Part shown: positions 1-7,879 of the stretch, piece by piece
How the letters are laid out: every line of letters starts with the position of its first letter
How positions within the stretch are numbered: position 1 is the first letter of the stretch
From: UBA1858 sp039182865
Lineage (GTDB): Bacteria > Pseudomonadota > Gammaproteobacteria > UBA4575
Length of the DNA: 64,000 bases
Reading direction: 5' to 3'
NCBI GenBank assembly: GCA_039182865.1
Contig: JBCDBX010000002.1
Location: 1-64,000 of the forward strand
The notes under the pieces: generated by a model
The model's database searches: none
Told to the model about the DNA's origin: nothing
What the model saw: only the letters and a program-made list of their open reading frames with translations
Program-made: the position numbers and the translations under genes

Positions 1-158
1 AATTCTGCGATGGCTTTTTTTATGTCATCTTTGCTAGGCACCTGTTTATCATCATCAAACAATCTCAATATTTGCTCAACTGTTAATGGATGGTCAGCTG
101 CGAGCAAGGCAGCCTCAACAATATTTTTAACTTGTGCATAGCCTAGTGAATCAGACAT
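1..158 (-). CDS. scpB: Segregation and condensation protein B, N-terminal part (cut by window edge)
   Basis: The first 52 codons of a leftward gene are visible. They begin MSDSLGYAQVKNIVEAALLA and continue with a hydrophobic helix and the phrase HPLTVEQILRLF, which matches the first winged-helix domain of ScpB. ScpB binds ScpA and the kleisin-SMC complex that compacts and segregates chromosomes. The ATG overlaps the 3' end of scpA by 8 nt (ATGTCTGA), as expected for translationally coupled partners. The rest of the gene lies outside the window, so its length and integrity cannot be judged. Confidence 0.85.
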   Translation of the reverse strand, partial: MSDSLGYAQVKNIVEAALLAADHPLTVEQILRLFDDDKQVPSKDDIKKAIAE

Positions 159-993
159 CCTCATCTCCTGACGTGACTGCTTGGCCAGCAGTCTTTACAT
201 AAATAGGGGCAAATATTTCAGATTGGACAATTTCAATAACACGTTCTTTAAGCAATTCTAAAATTGCAATAAAAGTGACGATGACGCCGTTTCTACCTTC
301 TTCTTTGGTAAAGAAACTAGCAAAGTCGACAAAGTCATCAGCATTGAGCGTATTTAAAATACTACTCATGCGCTCACGAATTGAAAGAGGCTCTTGATAA
401 ATTTCATGCGATTTATTGATTTCGACTCTGCGCAATACATCCTGTAAAGCATGTATCAAATCTTTCATATCCACTTGTGGAAGTTTTTCTTCAGTGACAA
501 CTTCAGTCTGGATGATATTTATTTCTTCAAAATCTCTTTCAATGCGTGGTAAAGCATCGATATCTTCCGCCGCTTTTTTGAAGCGTTCGTATTCTTGCAA
601 ACGTCGAATTAATTCTGCTCGAGGATCCTCTTCGTCATCTTCTTCCACCGGGCGTGGCAACAACATACGCGATTTGATTTCTGCCAACATCGCCGCCATG
701 ACTAAATATTCGGCTGCCAATTCAAGCCTCAATTCTTTCATCAAGTCGATGTACTCCATGTATTGATGAGTAATATTGGCAATGGGTAATGTCAAAATAT
801 CTAGATTCTGACGTTTAATCAGATATAAGAGTAAATCTAGTGGCCCTTCAAAAGCATCCAGGAAAACTTCTAGGGCATCGGGAGGTATATATAGATCTTG
901 AGGAGGGACAGTGACTGGTTCGCCTTGCACCATGGCAAACGGCATTTCGTTTTGTTTTGCTTGTTCTACTTCAGTATTTGACTGATCTTCCAT
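151..993 (-). CDS. scpA: Segregation and condensation protein A (kleisin)
   Basis: This is a 280-residue ScpA. The family signature is present near residues 44-75: FEGPLDLLLYLIKRQNLDI followed by LPIANITHQYM. A later helix carries EYLVMAAMLAEIKSRMLLP, and the C-terminal winged-helix part follows. ScpA is the kleisin that bridges SMC heads and binds ScpB. The N-terminal 35 residues are an acidic, glutamine-rich extension ahead of the conserved core. It lies 6 bp downstream of trpS and overlaps scpB by 8 nt, so the three genes are probably one transcript. Length is normal for proteobacterial ScpA. Confidence 0.95.
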   Translation of the reverse strand: MEDQSNTEVEQAKQNEMPFAMVQGEPVTVPPQDLYIPPDALEVFLDAFEGPLDLLLYLIKRQNLDILTLPIANITHQYMEYIDLMKELRLELAAEYLVMAAMLAEIKSRMLLPRPVEEDDEEDPRAELIRRLQEYERFKKAAEDIDALPRIERDFEEINIIQTEVVTEEKLPQVDMKDLIHALQDVLRRVEINKSHEIYQEPLSIRERMSSILNTLNADDFVDFASFFTKEEGRNGVIVTFIAILELLKERVIEIVQSEIFAPIYVKTAGQAVTSGDEDV

Positions 994-999
994 ATACGA

Positions 1000-2217
1000 T
1001 TATCGGTAAATCAAACCCATTGCTTTACGCACGTCCTCTAGTGTATCACGTGCAATGTCTCTTGCCTGCTCGCAACCGTCATTAATTATACTATGAACAC
1101 TTGTTAAGTCTTGCTCGTATTCTTTAGCGCGCTCTTGTATCGGCTTTAATTCATTTTGCACGGCTTCAATCACGGGTTGTTTGCACTCCACACACCCTAT
1201 TCCAGCGCTTATACAGCCTGCTTTCACCCAATTCTGCACATCATCTTCAGAATAAACTTGGTGAAGTTGCCACACGGGACACTTTTCAGGATCACCCGGA
1301 TCATCTCTGCGCACGCGTGCAGGATCTGTGGGCATTGTGCGTAATTTTTTCTCCACTTCTTTTGGCTCTTCGCGCAAGGCGATGGTATTTCCATATGACT
1401 TGGACATCTTCTGCCCATCCAAGCCTGGCATTTTCGATGCTGCCGTCAACAACGCATTTGGCTCAGGTAATATAATTTTTCCTGCACCTTCAAGAAAACC
1501 AAATAAACGTTCCCTATCGCCTAAGGAAATATTTTGTTGCGAATCCAATAAAGCCTGCGCAACATTCAGTGCTTCTTCATTGCCTTTTTCAAGAAAGTCT
1601 TTGCGCAGCTTTTTGTAAAGCTTGGCATTCTTTTTACCCATTTTTGCGATCGCCTGTTCGGCTTTTTCTTTAAACCCAGGCTCTTTACCGTATAAATGAT
1701 TAAAGCGTCGTGCGACTTCGCGGGTAAGCTCCACATGCGCGACTTGATCTTCACCCACTGGCACATTGCCCGCTTTATAGACAAGAATATCGGCTGCTTG
1801 CAATAAGGGGTAACCCAAGAACCCATAGGTTGCCAGATCTTTTTCTTTAAGCTTTTCTTGCTGATCTTTATAACTAGGGACACGCTCTAACCAACCAAGC
1901 GGCGTGTTCATTGAAAGCAATAAATGTAACTCCGCATGTTCAGGTATTCGCGACTGTATAAATAAAGTTGACGTACCTGGACTTACACCTGCGGCTAACC
2001 AATCGATCACCATATCGATCACATGATTAGCGATCACAGAGGTATTGTCATATTCCGTGGTTAAAGCATGCCAATCGGCCACAAAAAAGTAGCATTCATG
2101 AGTATGCTGTAACTCGATCCAATTTTTCAAAACTCCATGATAGTGGCCTAGGTGTAACCTACCTGTGGGACGCATTCCAGAAAGAACACGTTGATTTTGT
2201 GCGCTAGTTGAAGGCAA
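1000..2217 (-). CDS. trpS: Tryptophanyl-tRNA synthetase, long form with Cys cluster
   Basis: This class I synthetase charges tRNA-Trp. The HIGH-type motif is HLGHY at residues 22-26 and the KMSKS loop is at about 270-274. At 405 residues it is roughly 70 longer than the E. coli enzyme. The extra length includes a lysine-rich insert around residues 175-240. Four cysteines at about 313, 335, 342 and 345 are spaced C-x21-C-x6-C-x2-C. This closely resembles the C-x22-C-x6-C-x2-C iron-sulfur motif described for Thermotoga TrpRS. The identity is secure and the cluster is inferred. It is tightly packed between the M50 protease gene (4 bp) and scpA (6 bp). Confidence 0.95.
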   Translation of the reverse strand: MPSTSAQNQRVLSGMRPTGRLHLGHYHGVLKNWIELQHTHECYFFVADWHALTTEYDNTSVIANHVIDMVIDWLAAGVSPGTSTLFIQSRIPEHAELHLLLSMNTPLGWLERVPSYKDQQEKLKEKDLATYGFLGYPLLQAADILVYKAGNVPVGEDQVAHVELTREVARRFNHLYGKEPGFKEKAEQAIAKMGKKNAKLYKKLRKDFLEKGNEEALNVAQALLDSQQNISLGDRERLFGFLEGAGKIILPEPNALLTAASKMPGLDGQKMSKSYGNTIALREEPKEVEKKLRTMPTDPARVRRDDPGDPEKCPVWQLHQVYSEDDVQNWVKAGCISAGIGCVECKQPVIEAVQNELKPIQERAKEYEQDLTSVHSIINDGCEQARDIARDTLEDVRKAMGLIYR

Positions 2218-2221
2218 TTTA

Positions 2222-2920
2222 TTAAGCTTTTGCGATTGTGTTTAGGACTTGAATAATTTCATTTGAATTTAAGCCAAATAAACTTTCAAGAAAAATAACG
2301 AGGGAATATACAGGCATAATGACAAGATTCTGAAATATTCCAATATTAAATGTAAAGTCGAGCAAGAATACACCCAATACAATAAATAAACCGTAAGGTT
2401 CTAACTTATAAATATAGTTACTCAAATTTTCCGGCAATAGACCAGCTAATACTTTACTGCCATCTAGTGGTGGCAAAGGTAACAAGTTTAAAATCATTAT
2501 AATGGAATTAATAAATACACCCACTGTTGCCATTAGTAAAATATTTGTACCTAATGTCGACTCCATGTTGTAGCCAATTTTAAAAATTATCACCCAAATA
2601 GCGGCCATGACTAGATTTGATGCGGGTCCTGCGGCCGCAACTAAGGCCATATCAACCTTAGGATATCTCAATTGATTCATATCTACGGGTACTGGTTTGG
2701 CCCATCCAAACAAAACACCTCCCAGCGTTAGCATGACTGCCGGAACGGCTATAGTACCCATAGGGTCGACATGCTTTATAGGATTCAAACTCAAGCGGCC
2801 AAGACTGGCTGCAGTGGGATCACCTAAATAACGTGCTGCCCAACCGTGGGCAACTTCGTGCATTGTAATCGCGAGCAAGATAGGGGGTGCGAAAAGTACA
2901 ATCTTGAGGATAATGTCCAT
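2222..2920 (-). CDS. Site-2 protease family (M50) membrane metalloprotease
   Basis: This 232-residue polytopic membrane protein has the zinc motif HEVAH at about residues 21-25 and the second metal-ligand region LLPLPPLDGSKVL at about residues 147-159. Both are diagnostic of M50 intramembrane proteases. The phrase AARYLGDPTAASLGRLSLNP after the zinc motif is typical of the small FtsH-like/YwhC type that lacks a PDZ domain. RseP-type enzymes are larger. Its substrate is unknown. It is the first gene of the leftward trpS-scpA-scpB unit, and this location beside trpS is common in gammaproteobacteria. Confidence 0.88.
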   Translation of the reverse strand: MDIILKIVLFAPPILLAITMHEVAHGWAARYLGDPTAASLGRLSLNPIKHVDPMGTIAVPAVMLTLGGVLFGWAKPVPVDMNQLRYPKVDMALVAAAGPASNLVMAAIWVIIFKIGYNMESTLGTNILLMATVGVFINSIIMILNLLPLPPLDGSKVLAGLLPENLSNYIYKLEPYGLFIVLGVFLLDFTFNIGIFQNLVIMPVYSLVIFLESLFGLNSNEIIQVLNTIAKA

Positions 2921-3027
2921 TTATTATTACATTATACTGGTATATCGCAGCAAAATCTAAAACAACAAAGTTTTTCTGGCAATCCACAAATGTTGATTTA
3001 CGATAGGAATCACAAAATATTCTAAGA

Positions 3028-4050
3028 ATGTATCAGGTAGAATGCACCAGACGAAAACCTGTTTTGTCTATTCTTAACATCATAGTTGTTATGCTATTAA
3101 TGTCTTTGCTGACGATACCTAATGCAAAAGCAGATAATGAACAAATCACAAAAGAGTCTACAAACGATAGCACTCAAGTCACTGAAGAAGATGATTTGGT
3201 AGATGAGGACAATATCATCGACCGGACTCATCGCGCTATAGCCGAAGGCGCTAATAATGCAGCACAAAGAATTGACGGTATTTTTGCAAAAGATTTTAAC
3301 AAGAGAAAAAAGAATAAAAGCCACTTTATTGTTGAAACCAAGCAGGTTTTCGAAGAATCTGGTGATAAAAATCTTGAGTACCGAATAATTCTGCGTATTG
3401 ATCTTCCTAATACTTCAGAAAGATTAAAATTGTTTTTTAACAGTGACTCTGCTGATGAAGACAACCTTGAAGAACAAGTACTACCCTCACAAAATGATTA
3501 TGGTGACTCCATTGATGATGCCAGTTTTGGACTACAATGGGATAGTAATCCAGACAAAAAATGGAAGAGCTCAGCTAAACTTGGAATCACTGCGGGCTTT
3601 GATCCGTATATCAAATACCAGATAAAACGCAAATTTCGACTCAGTGAAAACTGGTACTCAATTCCCAATCAGGAATTCTGGTACTATCAAGAAGACAAGG
3701 CTGGAGAAGCAAGCAGCATTAAATTTATTCGCCCTATCAGCAATACTCTGGAATTTTACACGAACTCAAAAGCTCAGTATGAAGAAAGGAAAGATTTTTT
3801 TGAGCTAATCCAGTCATTAAATTTTACTCAAATTTTATCACCCAAAAGTAGTATCACTTACCATGCGGGCATAATCGGCCGAACTAAGCCAAATTTTCAA
3901 ACCACCAATTACTATATTACGACCAATTACACACGAAAAATATACCGACACTGGCTATATCTCTCTATATACCCCGAAATAAGATTCCCTAGAGAAGAAG
4001 ACTTTGATGAACAAGCTGCTATATCTTTTATTTTAAAAACCGTATTTTAG
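3028..4050 (+). CDS. Secreted hypothetical protein, probable outer-membrane barrel
   Basis: I do not recognise this 340-residue protein. Residues 10-36 look like a signal peptide: a basic start, the hydrophobic core IIVVMLLMSLLTI, and a cut after NAKA. An acidic linker follows. The C-terminal half has alternating polar/apolar strands rich in Tyr and Trp, and the protein ends in ...ILKTVF with a terminal Phe, as many outer-membrane barrels do. It is divergent from the M50 gene and ends 5 bp from the convergent yciO gene. An outer-membrane location is inference. Confidence 0.7.
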   Translation: MYQVECTRRKPVLSILNIIVVMLLMSLLTIPNAKADNEQITKESTNDSTQVTEEDDLVDEDNIIDRTHRAIAEGANNAAQRIDGIFAKDFNKRKKNKSHFIVETKQVFEESGDKNLEYRIILRIDLPNTSERLKLFFNSDSADEDNLEEQVLPSQNDYGDSIDDASFGLQWDSNPDKKWKSSAKLGITAGFDPYIKYQIKRKFRLSENWYSIPNQEFWYYQEDKAGEASSIKFIRPISNTLEFYTNSKAQYEERKDFFELIQSLNFTQILSPKSSITYHAGIIGRTKPNFQTTNYYITTNYTRKIYRHWLYLSIYPEIRFPREEDFDEQAAISFILKTVF

Positions 4051-4055
4051 AATCA

Positions 4056-4673
4056 TTAAAGCTGTTCAATTTCTCCCTTACCTTGCCTTAGAATTTCGAA
4101 ATGTCCATCAATCATATCGATAACGGTTGTAGGCTCGAACCCGCAGTTACCCCCATCAATAATCAAATCTACTTGGTGTTCTAAACGCTGACGCATTTCT
4201 TGTGGATCATTCATGGGAATTTCATCCCCAGGCAAGATTAAGGTACTACTCATCAATGGCTCATTTAATTCTTCCAGTAATGCTAATGCCACACGATTAT
4301 CAGGAATTCTCAAACCAATTGTTTTTCGCTTAGCCACTTGCAATCTTCTGGGTACTTCGCGCGTCGCGCGCAGAATAAAGGTAAAAGGTCCAGGCGTATA
4401 TGCACGCAATAGTCGATACATCGTGTTATCGACAAATGCATAATTACCCAGCTCAGAAAGATCCCGACACACCAAAGTAAAATTATGTTTGTCATCAACT
4501 TTGCGCAGATTACGAATTCTATCCAATGCATTTTTATCGCCCAGGTGACAGCCAAAGGCATAACAAGAATCTGTTGGATACACGACTAAAGCACCTTGCT
4601 TAATCATATCAACCGCTTGCTTGATTAACCTTAATTGAGGATTAACCGGGTGGATCACAAAGTATTGACTCAT
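4056..4673 (-). CDS. yciO: YciO/TsaC/Sua5-family protein
   Basis: This 205-residue YrdC-fold protein matches the YciO branch closely in pattern. It starts SQYFVIHPVNPQLRLIKQA, then has YPTDSCYAFGC, RNLRKVDDKHNFTLVCRDLSEL and KRKTIGLRIPDN. The family includes threonylcarbamoyl-AMP synthases acting in t6A tRNA modification. The role of the YciO branch is less settled, so I would not assign TsaC activity. Length equals E. coli YciO. It is convergent with the secreted protein at 3028-4050, with 5 bp between stops. Confidence 0.88.
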   Translation of the reverse strand: MSQYFVIHPVNPQLRLIKQAVDMIKQGALVVYPTDSCYAFGCHLGDKNALDRIRNLRKVDDKHNFTLVCRDLSELGNYAFVDNTMYRLLRAYTPGPFTFILRATREVPRRLQVAKRKTIGLRIPDNRVALALLEELNEPLMSSTLILPGDEIPMNDPQEMRQRLEHQVDLIIDGGNCGFEPTTVIDMIDGHFEILRQGKGEIEQL

Positions 4674-4804
4674 CGTGAATTAGGCTCGTTGATTAAGATA
4701 AAGGTATGCTGAGACAATAAATCAGCTAGAATTGCGCATCTTAATCATGAAATGAATGATGTTAAACAAATTTATAATGATAAAAACCAAAGAGTGAACT
4801 AATA

Positions 4805-5101
4805 ATGTGGTACGCCATCATAAGTGAAGACGTTAAAAACAGCTTGGAAAAGAGAAAAAGCGTCCGCCCGAAACATATAGAAAGACTACAAGCACTAGTT
4901 GATACTGGGAAACTATTAACTGCTGGCCCTCATCCGGCCGTGGATAGCGAAGACCCTGGTGATTTTGGATTTACTGGCAGCCTTATCATTGCTGAATTCG
5001 AATCATTAGATGCCGCACAAGCATGGGCAGACGAGGACCCTTACATCGCTGCAGGGGTCTATCAGAAAGTTATTGTTAAACCTTATAAAAAGGTGTTTTA
5101 A
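4805..5101 (+). CDS. yciI: YciI-like protein
   Basis: This 98-residue ferredoxin-like-fold protein has the YciI family pattern: MWYAII near the start, then RPKHIERLQALVDTGKLLTAGPHP, and later LDAAQAWADEDPYIAAGVY. The conserved His and Asp residues that line the proposed active site are present. Family function is not established, although the fold is that of small dimeric enzymes. It stands 131 bp downstream of the divergent yciO start, and the two genes are frequent neighbours in gammaproteobacteria. The next gene begins 32 bp later on the same strand. Confidence 0.92.
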   Translation: MWYAIISEDVKNSLEKRKSVRPKHIERLQALVDTGKLLTAGPHPAVDSEDPGDFGFTGSLIIAEFESLDAAQAWADEDPYIAAGVYQKVIVKPYKKVF

Positions 5102-5133
5102 ACTCCATCTCATTTATTAACAAAGGAATTCGT

Positions 5134-5946
5134 ATGATTCGTCTCATTACTATTTTATTTATAATTAGCACGCTACTTGTTGCTTGCAAGCATGAAGGAG
5201 AGTCGGGCCACAGCCACAATGCCTCAGTTGCCGACGATCAAATTGCAGCACGTGTAAATGATGCGATTATCAGCAAAGATCAAGTTACGCAATTTAAAAA
5301 CTTAAGGGGTAACCCACAAATATCCGATCAACAAATCATTGATGAGATGATTGCTACTGAATTACTACGCCAGGAGGCGATTAAGTCTGGAATTGCGGAT
5401 GACCCTGCCGTTGCTTTCCAACTCAAAATGCAAGAATCAGATCTACTCGCTCGCGTCTTAATGCGTGATAAATTCTCCGATGTAACATTTACAGATGAAG
5501 AATTACTTGCAGCTTATAACGCACAAATGGAAAACACTGACACACGCGAATTTAAGGCTCGCCATATTTTGCTTAAAACCCCTGATGAAGCAGCAGCAGT
5601 TATTGAAGCACTGCGCAATGGCGCGGACTTTGTTGAGCTTGCCAAAGAACGTTCAACAGGTCCATCAGGACCTAATGGCGGCGACTTAGGTTGGTTTAAA
5701 GCATCTCGCATGGTGCCGCCATTTGCCGATGCGGTTAAAACTATGAATAAAGGCGATGTATCTGTCTCCCCAGTTCAAACTGATTTTGGCTATCACGTTA
5801 TCAAGCTTGAAGATGTAAGAGAACTAGAGAAACCAGATTTTGATACTATTCGTGAGCAGGTTCAGCAAAATCTAATAAGAGATGTCATCAACAATTATAT
5901 AAATGGCGTGAAAGAAAATGCCGTCATTGTGATTAGCGAAAACTAG
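5134..5946 (+). CDS. Parvulin-type peptidyl-prolyl isomerase lipoprotein
   Basis: This 270-residue protein has a lipoprotein signal with lipobox LLVAC (Cys at about residue 17). A short His-rich segment (HEGESGHSHN), a SurA/PpiC-like helical N-domain, and one parvulin domain at about residues 138-233 follow. Parvulin hallmarks are RHILLKT, GADFVELAKERSTGPSG, GGDLGWF and TDFGYHVIKL. It probably assists folding of envelope proteins from the periplasmic face of a membrane. The start has a good ribosome binding site (AAAGGA). The gene is shorter than surA and has only one isomerase domain. Confidence 0.9.
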   Translation: MIRLITILFIISTLLVACKHEGESGHSHNASVADDQIAARVNDAIISKDQVTQFKNLRGNPQISDQQIIDEMIATELLRQEAIKSGIADDPAVAFQLKMQESDLLARVLMRDKFSDVTFTDEELLAAYNAQMENTDTREFKARHILLKTPDEAAAVIEALRNGADFVELAKERSTGPSGPNGGDLGWFKASRMVPPFADAVKTMNKGDVSVSPVQTDFGYHVIKLEDVRELEKPDFDTIREQVQQNLIRDVINNYINGVKENAVIVISEN

Positions 5947-6053
5947 ATTAAAAAATTGTTGCACTTGCACAAGGTTTATACAAGAATGGTGTTTAAGATC
6001 TCACCAGATGTGAATCTCTTGATAATAAAAATGCAAATTGCGAGGAGATAATC

Positions 6054-6218
6054 ATGAGCAGCTCAACAGAAGCACCTCAATGCTCTACCTTAAGACGTCA
6101 CTGGGAATCCGCTAAAGCAATGGAATCCAAGCCGTCCAGTTCAACGCCATCAAGCACTAGCTCTTCATCAAGTAACAGTGGTGGTTTTTTTGGCTGGCTT
6201 AAATCATTATTTAGCTAG
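6054..6218 (+). CDS. Small serine-rich hypothetical protein (54 aa)
   Basis: A 54-codon ORF starts at an ATG preceded by a strong ribosome binding site (CGAGGAGA). It has an ordinary N-terminal half with a Cys and LRRHWESAK. A low-complexity Ser/Thr/Pro stretch follows at about residues 28-42, and it ends GGFFGWLKSLFS, an amphipathic tail. I do not recognise a family. The spacing to the ribosome binding site and the hairpin immediately after it support a real gene. It lies 107 bp after the parvulin gene and converges on the gene at 6265-7062. Confidence 0.55.
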   Translation: MSSSTEAPQCSTLRRHWESAKAMESKPSSSTPSSTSSSSSNSGGFFGWLKSLFS

Positions 6219-6228
6219 TAAAAACAGA

Positions 6229-6260
6229 CGCGTATCCTAAAAATTTCACAAGGATACGCG
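6229..6260 (-). terminator. Hairpin between convergent genes, probable terminator
   Basis: A perfect 10-bp inverted repeat CGCGTATCCT/AGGATACGCG has a 12-nt loop. Read on the minus strand, the stem is followed by TCTGTTTTTA. It therefore suits the end of the leftward gene at 6265-7062 better than the rightward 54-aa ORF, but it could stop both. Confidence 0.6.
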
Positions 6261-6264
6261 CATG

Positions 6265-7062
6265 TTAAGTTTTCAACGCATACTGAATAAACTCAAATAG
6301 TAGTATTCCGTCTTCACAATAAAAACATTGTGGCCTTGATTGCAATTCTTTTGACTGCAATTTGATGCCACTTTTAATTGGCGTGCAAGAATAAATATTC
6401 TTATATTCAATAGCATTTACACCATCGTTACTCTCGTAATATATACATAGATTTGTTAACCAGATCTTCCCTTCACCAATTTCATTTGATTCAAACAAAT
6501 TTTTTCTTTTTGAAGGTAAAGTATTATCAATAATTTGCTTGATCACCGACCAATTAGCTTGTTCCTGCTTAGGTTTAATTTGCTCGACATGACAAGATGA
6601 GAAACACCATCTCATTACTTCATTACTGCTTAACTCAACAGAAAAATTTGCTGAGTTTGCATTACTGGCTGGCAAAATGCCATTGCGGATAGATTTAATT
6701 ATGAAATGACTTTCTTGCTGAATGATAAAATTTTTGTTGATAAATAGAGACTCATCAAGCATTAATTCTTTTAACAGCATCAACCAATCGGAATAACTTT
6801 GATCAGGGATTTTTTCAAGATTTTCATTAGAAAAACTTTCAAGCGCTCGAATCAAAGTACGTTGGGAAGCTTCTTTAGTAAACCCATAATTTGCCACATG
6901 TATCTGAAGCATTTCAGCTAACTGAGTATAAGTAGATTGGCCTAATTGCTCTTTTATTATTTTGGTTAATTCACCTTCTGATGCTTGATAAAGCTCATAG
7001 CAACTTTTATGTAAAGAATAAAAAAAGCCTGCAGACTTTCCACAAAGTATGCAGGCTCCCAT
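6265..7062 (-). CDS. Hypothetical protein with N-terminal Cys/His finger
   Basis: I do not recognise a family for this 265-residue soluble protein. The N-terminus reads CILCGK at residues 4-9, then HKSC at about 18-21, which together form a CxxC...HxxC set suited to one zinc ion. A helical middle region follows (about 30-130). The last 100 residues look beta-rich: GKIWLTNLCIYYES, then AIEYKNIYSCTPIKSGIKLQ. This pattern recalls PH-like domains of the kind that begin with G-x-hydrophobic-x-hydrophobic-T-N. The PH-like reading is only a guess. It lies 20 bp downstream of mlaA and may be co-transcribed with it. Confidence 0.65.
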   Translation of the reverse strand: MGACILCGKSAGFFYSLHKSCYELYQASEGELTKIIKEQLGQSTYTQLAEMLQIHVANYGFTKEASQRTLIRALESFSNENLEKIPDQSYSDWLMLLKELMLDESLFINKNFIIQQESHFIIKSIRNGILPASNANSANFSVELSSNEVMRWCFSSCHVEQIKPKQEQANWSVIKQIIDNTLPSKRKNLFESNEIGEGKIWLTNLCIYYESNDGVNAIEYKNIYSCTPIKSGIKLQSKELQSRPQCFYCEDGILLFEFIQYALKT

Positions 7063-7082
7063 AATGCTTAAACTATCTTAAC

Positions 7083-7841
7083 TTAATCAACGTCGCCATC
7101 CACGTCCAAGCCTTCATACAGGCTTGTATCAACTGGTGGATTCCCATCGTGTATTAAAAAATTTCTTCTATCCAAATATGCATCTCTAATGAATGCATAG
7201 CGATCCGTGGAGATACCTTCAACTTGTTTCTCTAAAGACAATAACTCAGCTCGAACACTTACTTGCCTTACCGTCCATATTATTATTCGCTCACCCCATT
7301 TCATCTCGATATAAGTAAGCGGATTTAATGCGATTCGGTCGACAACGTATGAGGGTGTCGTTCTTAATGTATTTGGACCGAGGAATGGCCAGACAACATA
7401 TGGGCCTTGAGGTACGCCCCATACAGCAAGTGTTTGTCCAAAATCTTCATTATGTTTCTCTAATCCAATTGCTGAAGCGGGATCAAATAAGCCAAGGATT
7501 CCAATTGTTGTATTAATGACAAATCGTCCTGCATCAGAGAGTGAATCGCGGAATTTACCCTGCATCAAATTATTGGCAGCGATGTGCACATCATCAATAT
7601 TTGAATAGAAATTCCGAACACCTGTTCTGACAAATTGAGGTGTCACAGCGACATAGCCTTTTGCGACGGGCTTAAGAATTGCTCTATCTAGCGTATCATT
7701 AAATTCATACATTGAACGGTTAAACCCTTGCCAAGGATCACGTTCATCTTCAACATATTGAGTCGTTGCACATCCACTCATGATCGTAGTTAGCATAACG
7801 ATGATCATTAAGTAGATTTTTGACATTCCCTTATTTGACAC
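7083..7841 (-). CDS. mlaA: Phospholipid-transport lipoprotein MlaA (VacJ)
   Basis: MlaA sits in the inner leaflet of the outer membrane and removes mislocalised phospholipid to the Mla pathway. The protein has a lipobox (TIMSGC), then DPWQGFNRSMYEFND, a hallmark of the family. RFVINTTIGILGLFDPA, EDFGQTLAVWGVPQGPYVV and PFLGPNTLR follow. I place the start at GTG 7841 because a GGAGG motif sits 7 nt upstream. The ATG at 7856 overlaps that motif. This gives 252 residues, a normal length. The other mla genes are not in the window. Confidence 0.93.
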   Translation of the reverse strand: MSNKGMSKIYLMIIVMLTTIMSGCATTQYVEDERDPWQGFNRSMYEFNDTLDRAILKPVAKGYVAVTPQFVRTGVRNFYSNIDDVHIAANNLMQGKFRDSLSDAGRFVINTTIGILGLFDPASAIGLEKHNEDFGQTLAVWGVPQGPYVVWPFLGPNTLRTTPSYVVDRIALNPLTYIEMKWGERIIIWTVRQVSVRAELLSLEKQVEGISTDRYAFIRDAYLDRRNFLIHDGNPPVDTSLYEGLDVDGDVD

Positions 7842-7879
7842 GGACACTCCTCCCATACGGTCTTCTGATTCCTATCTTT

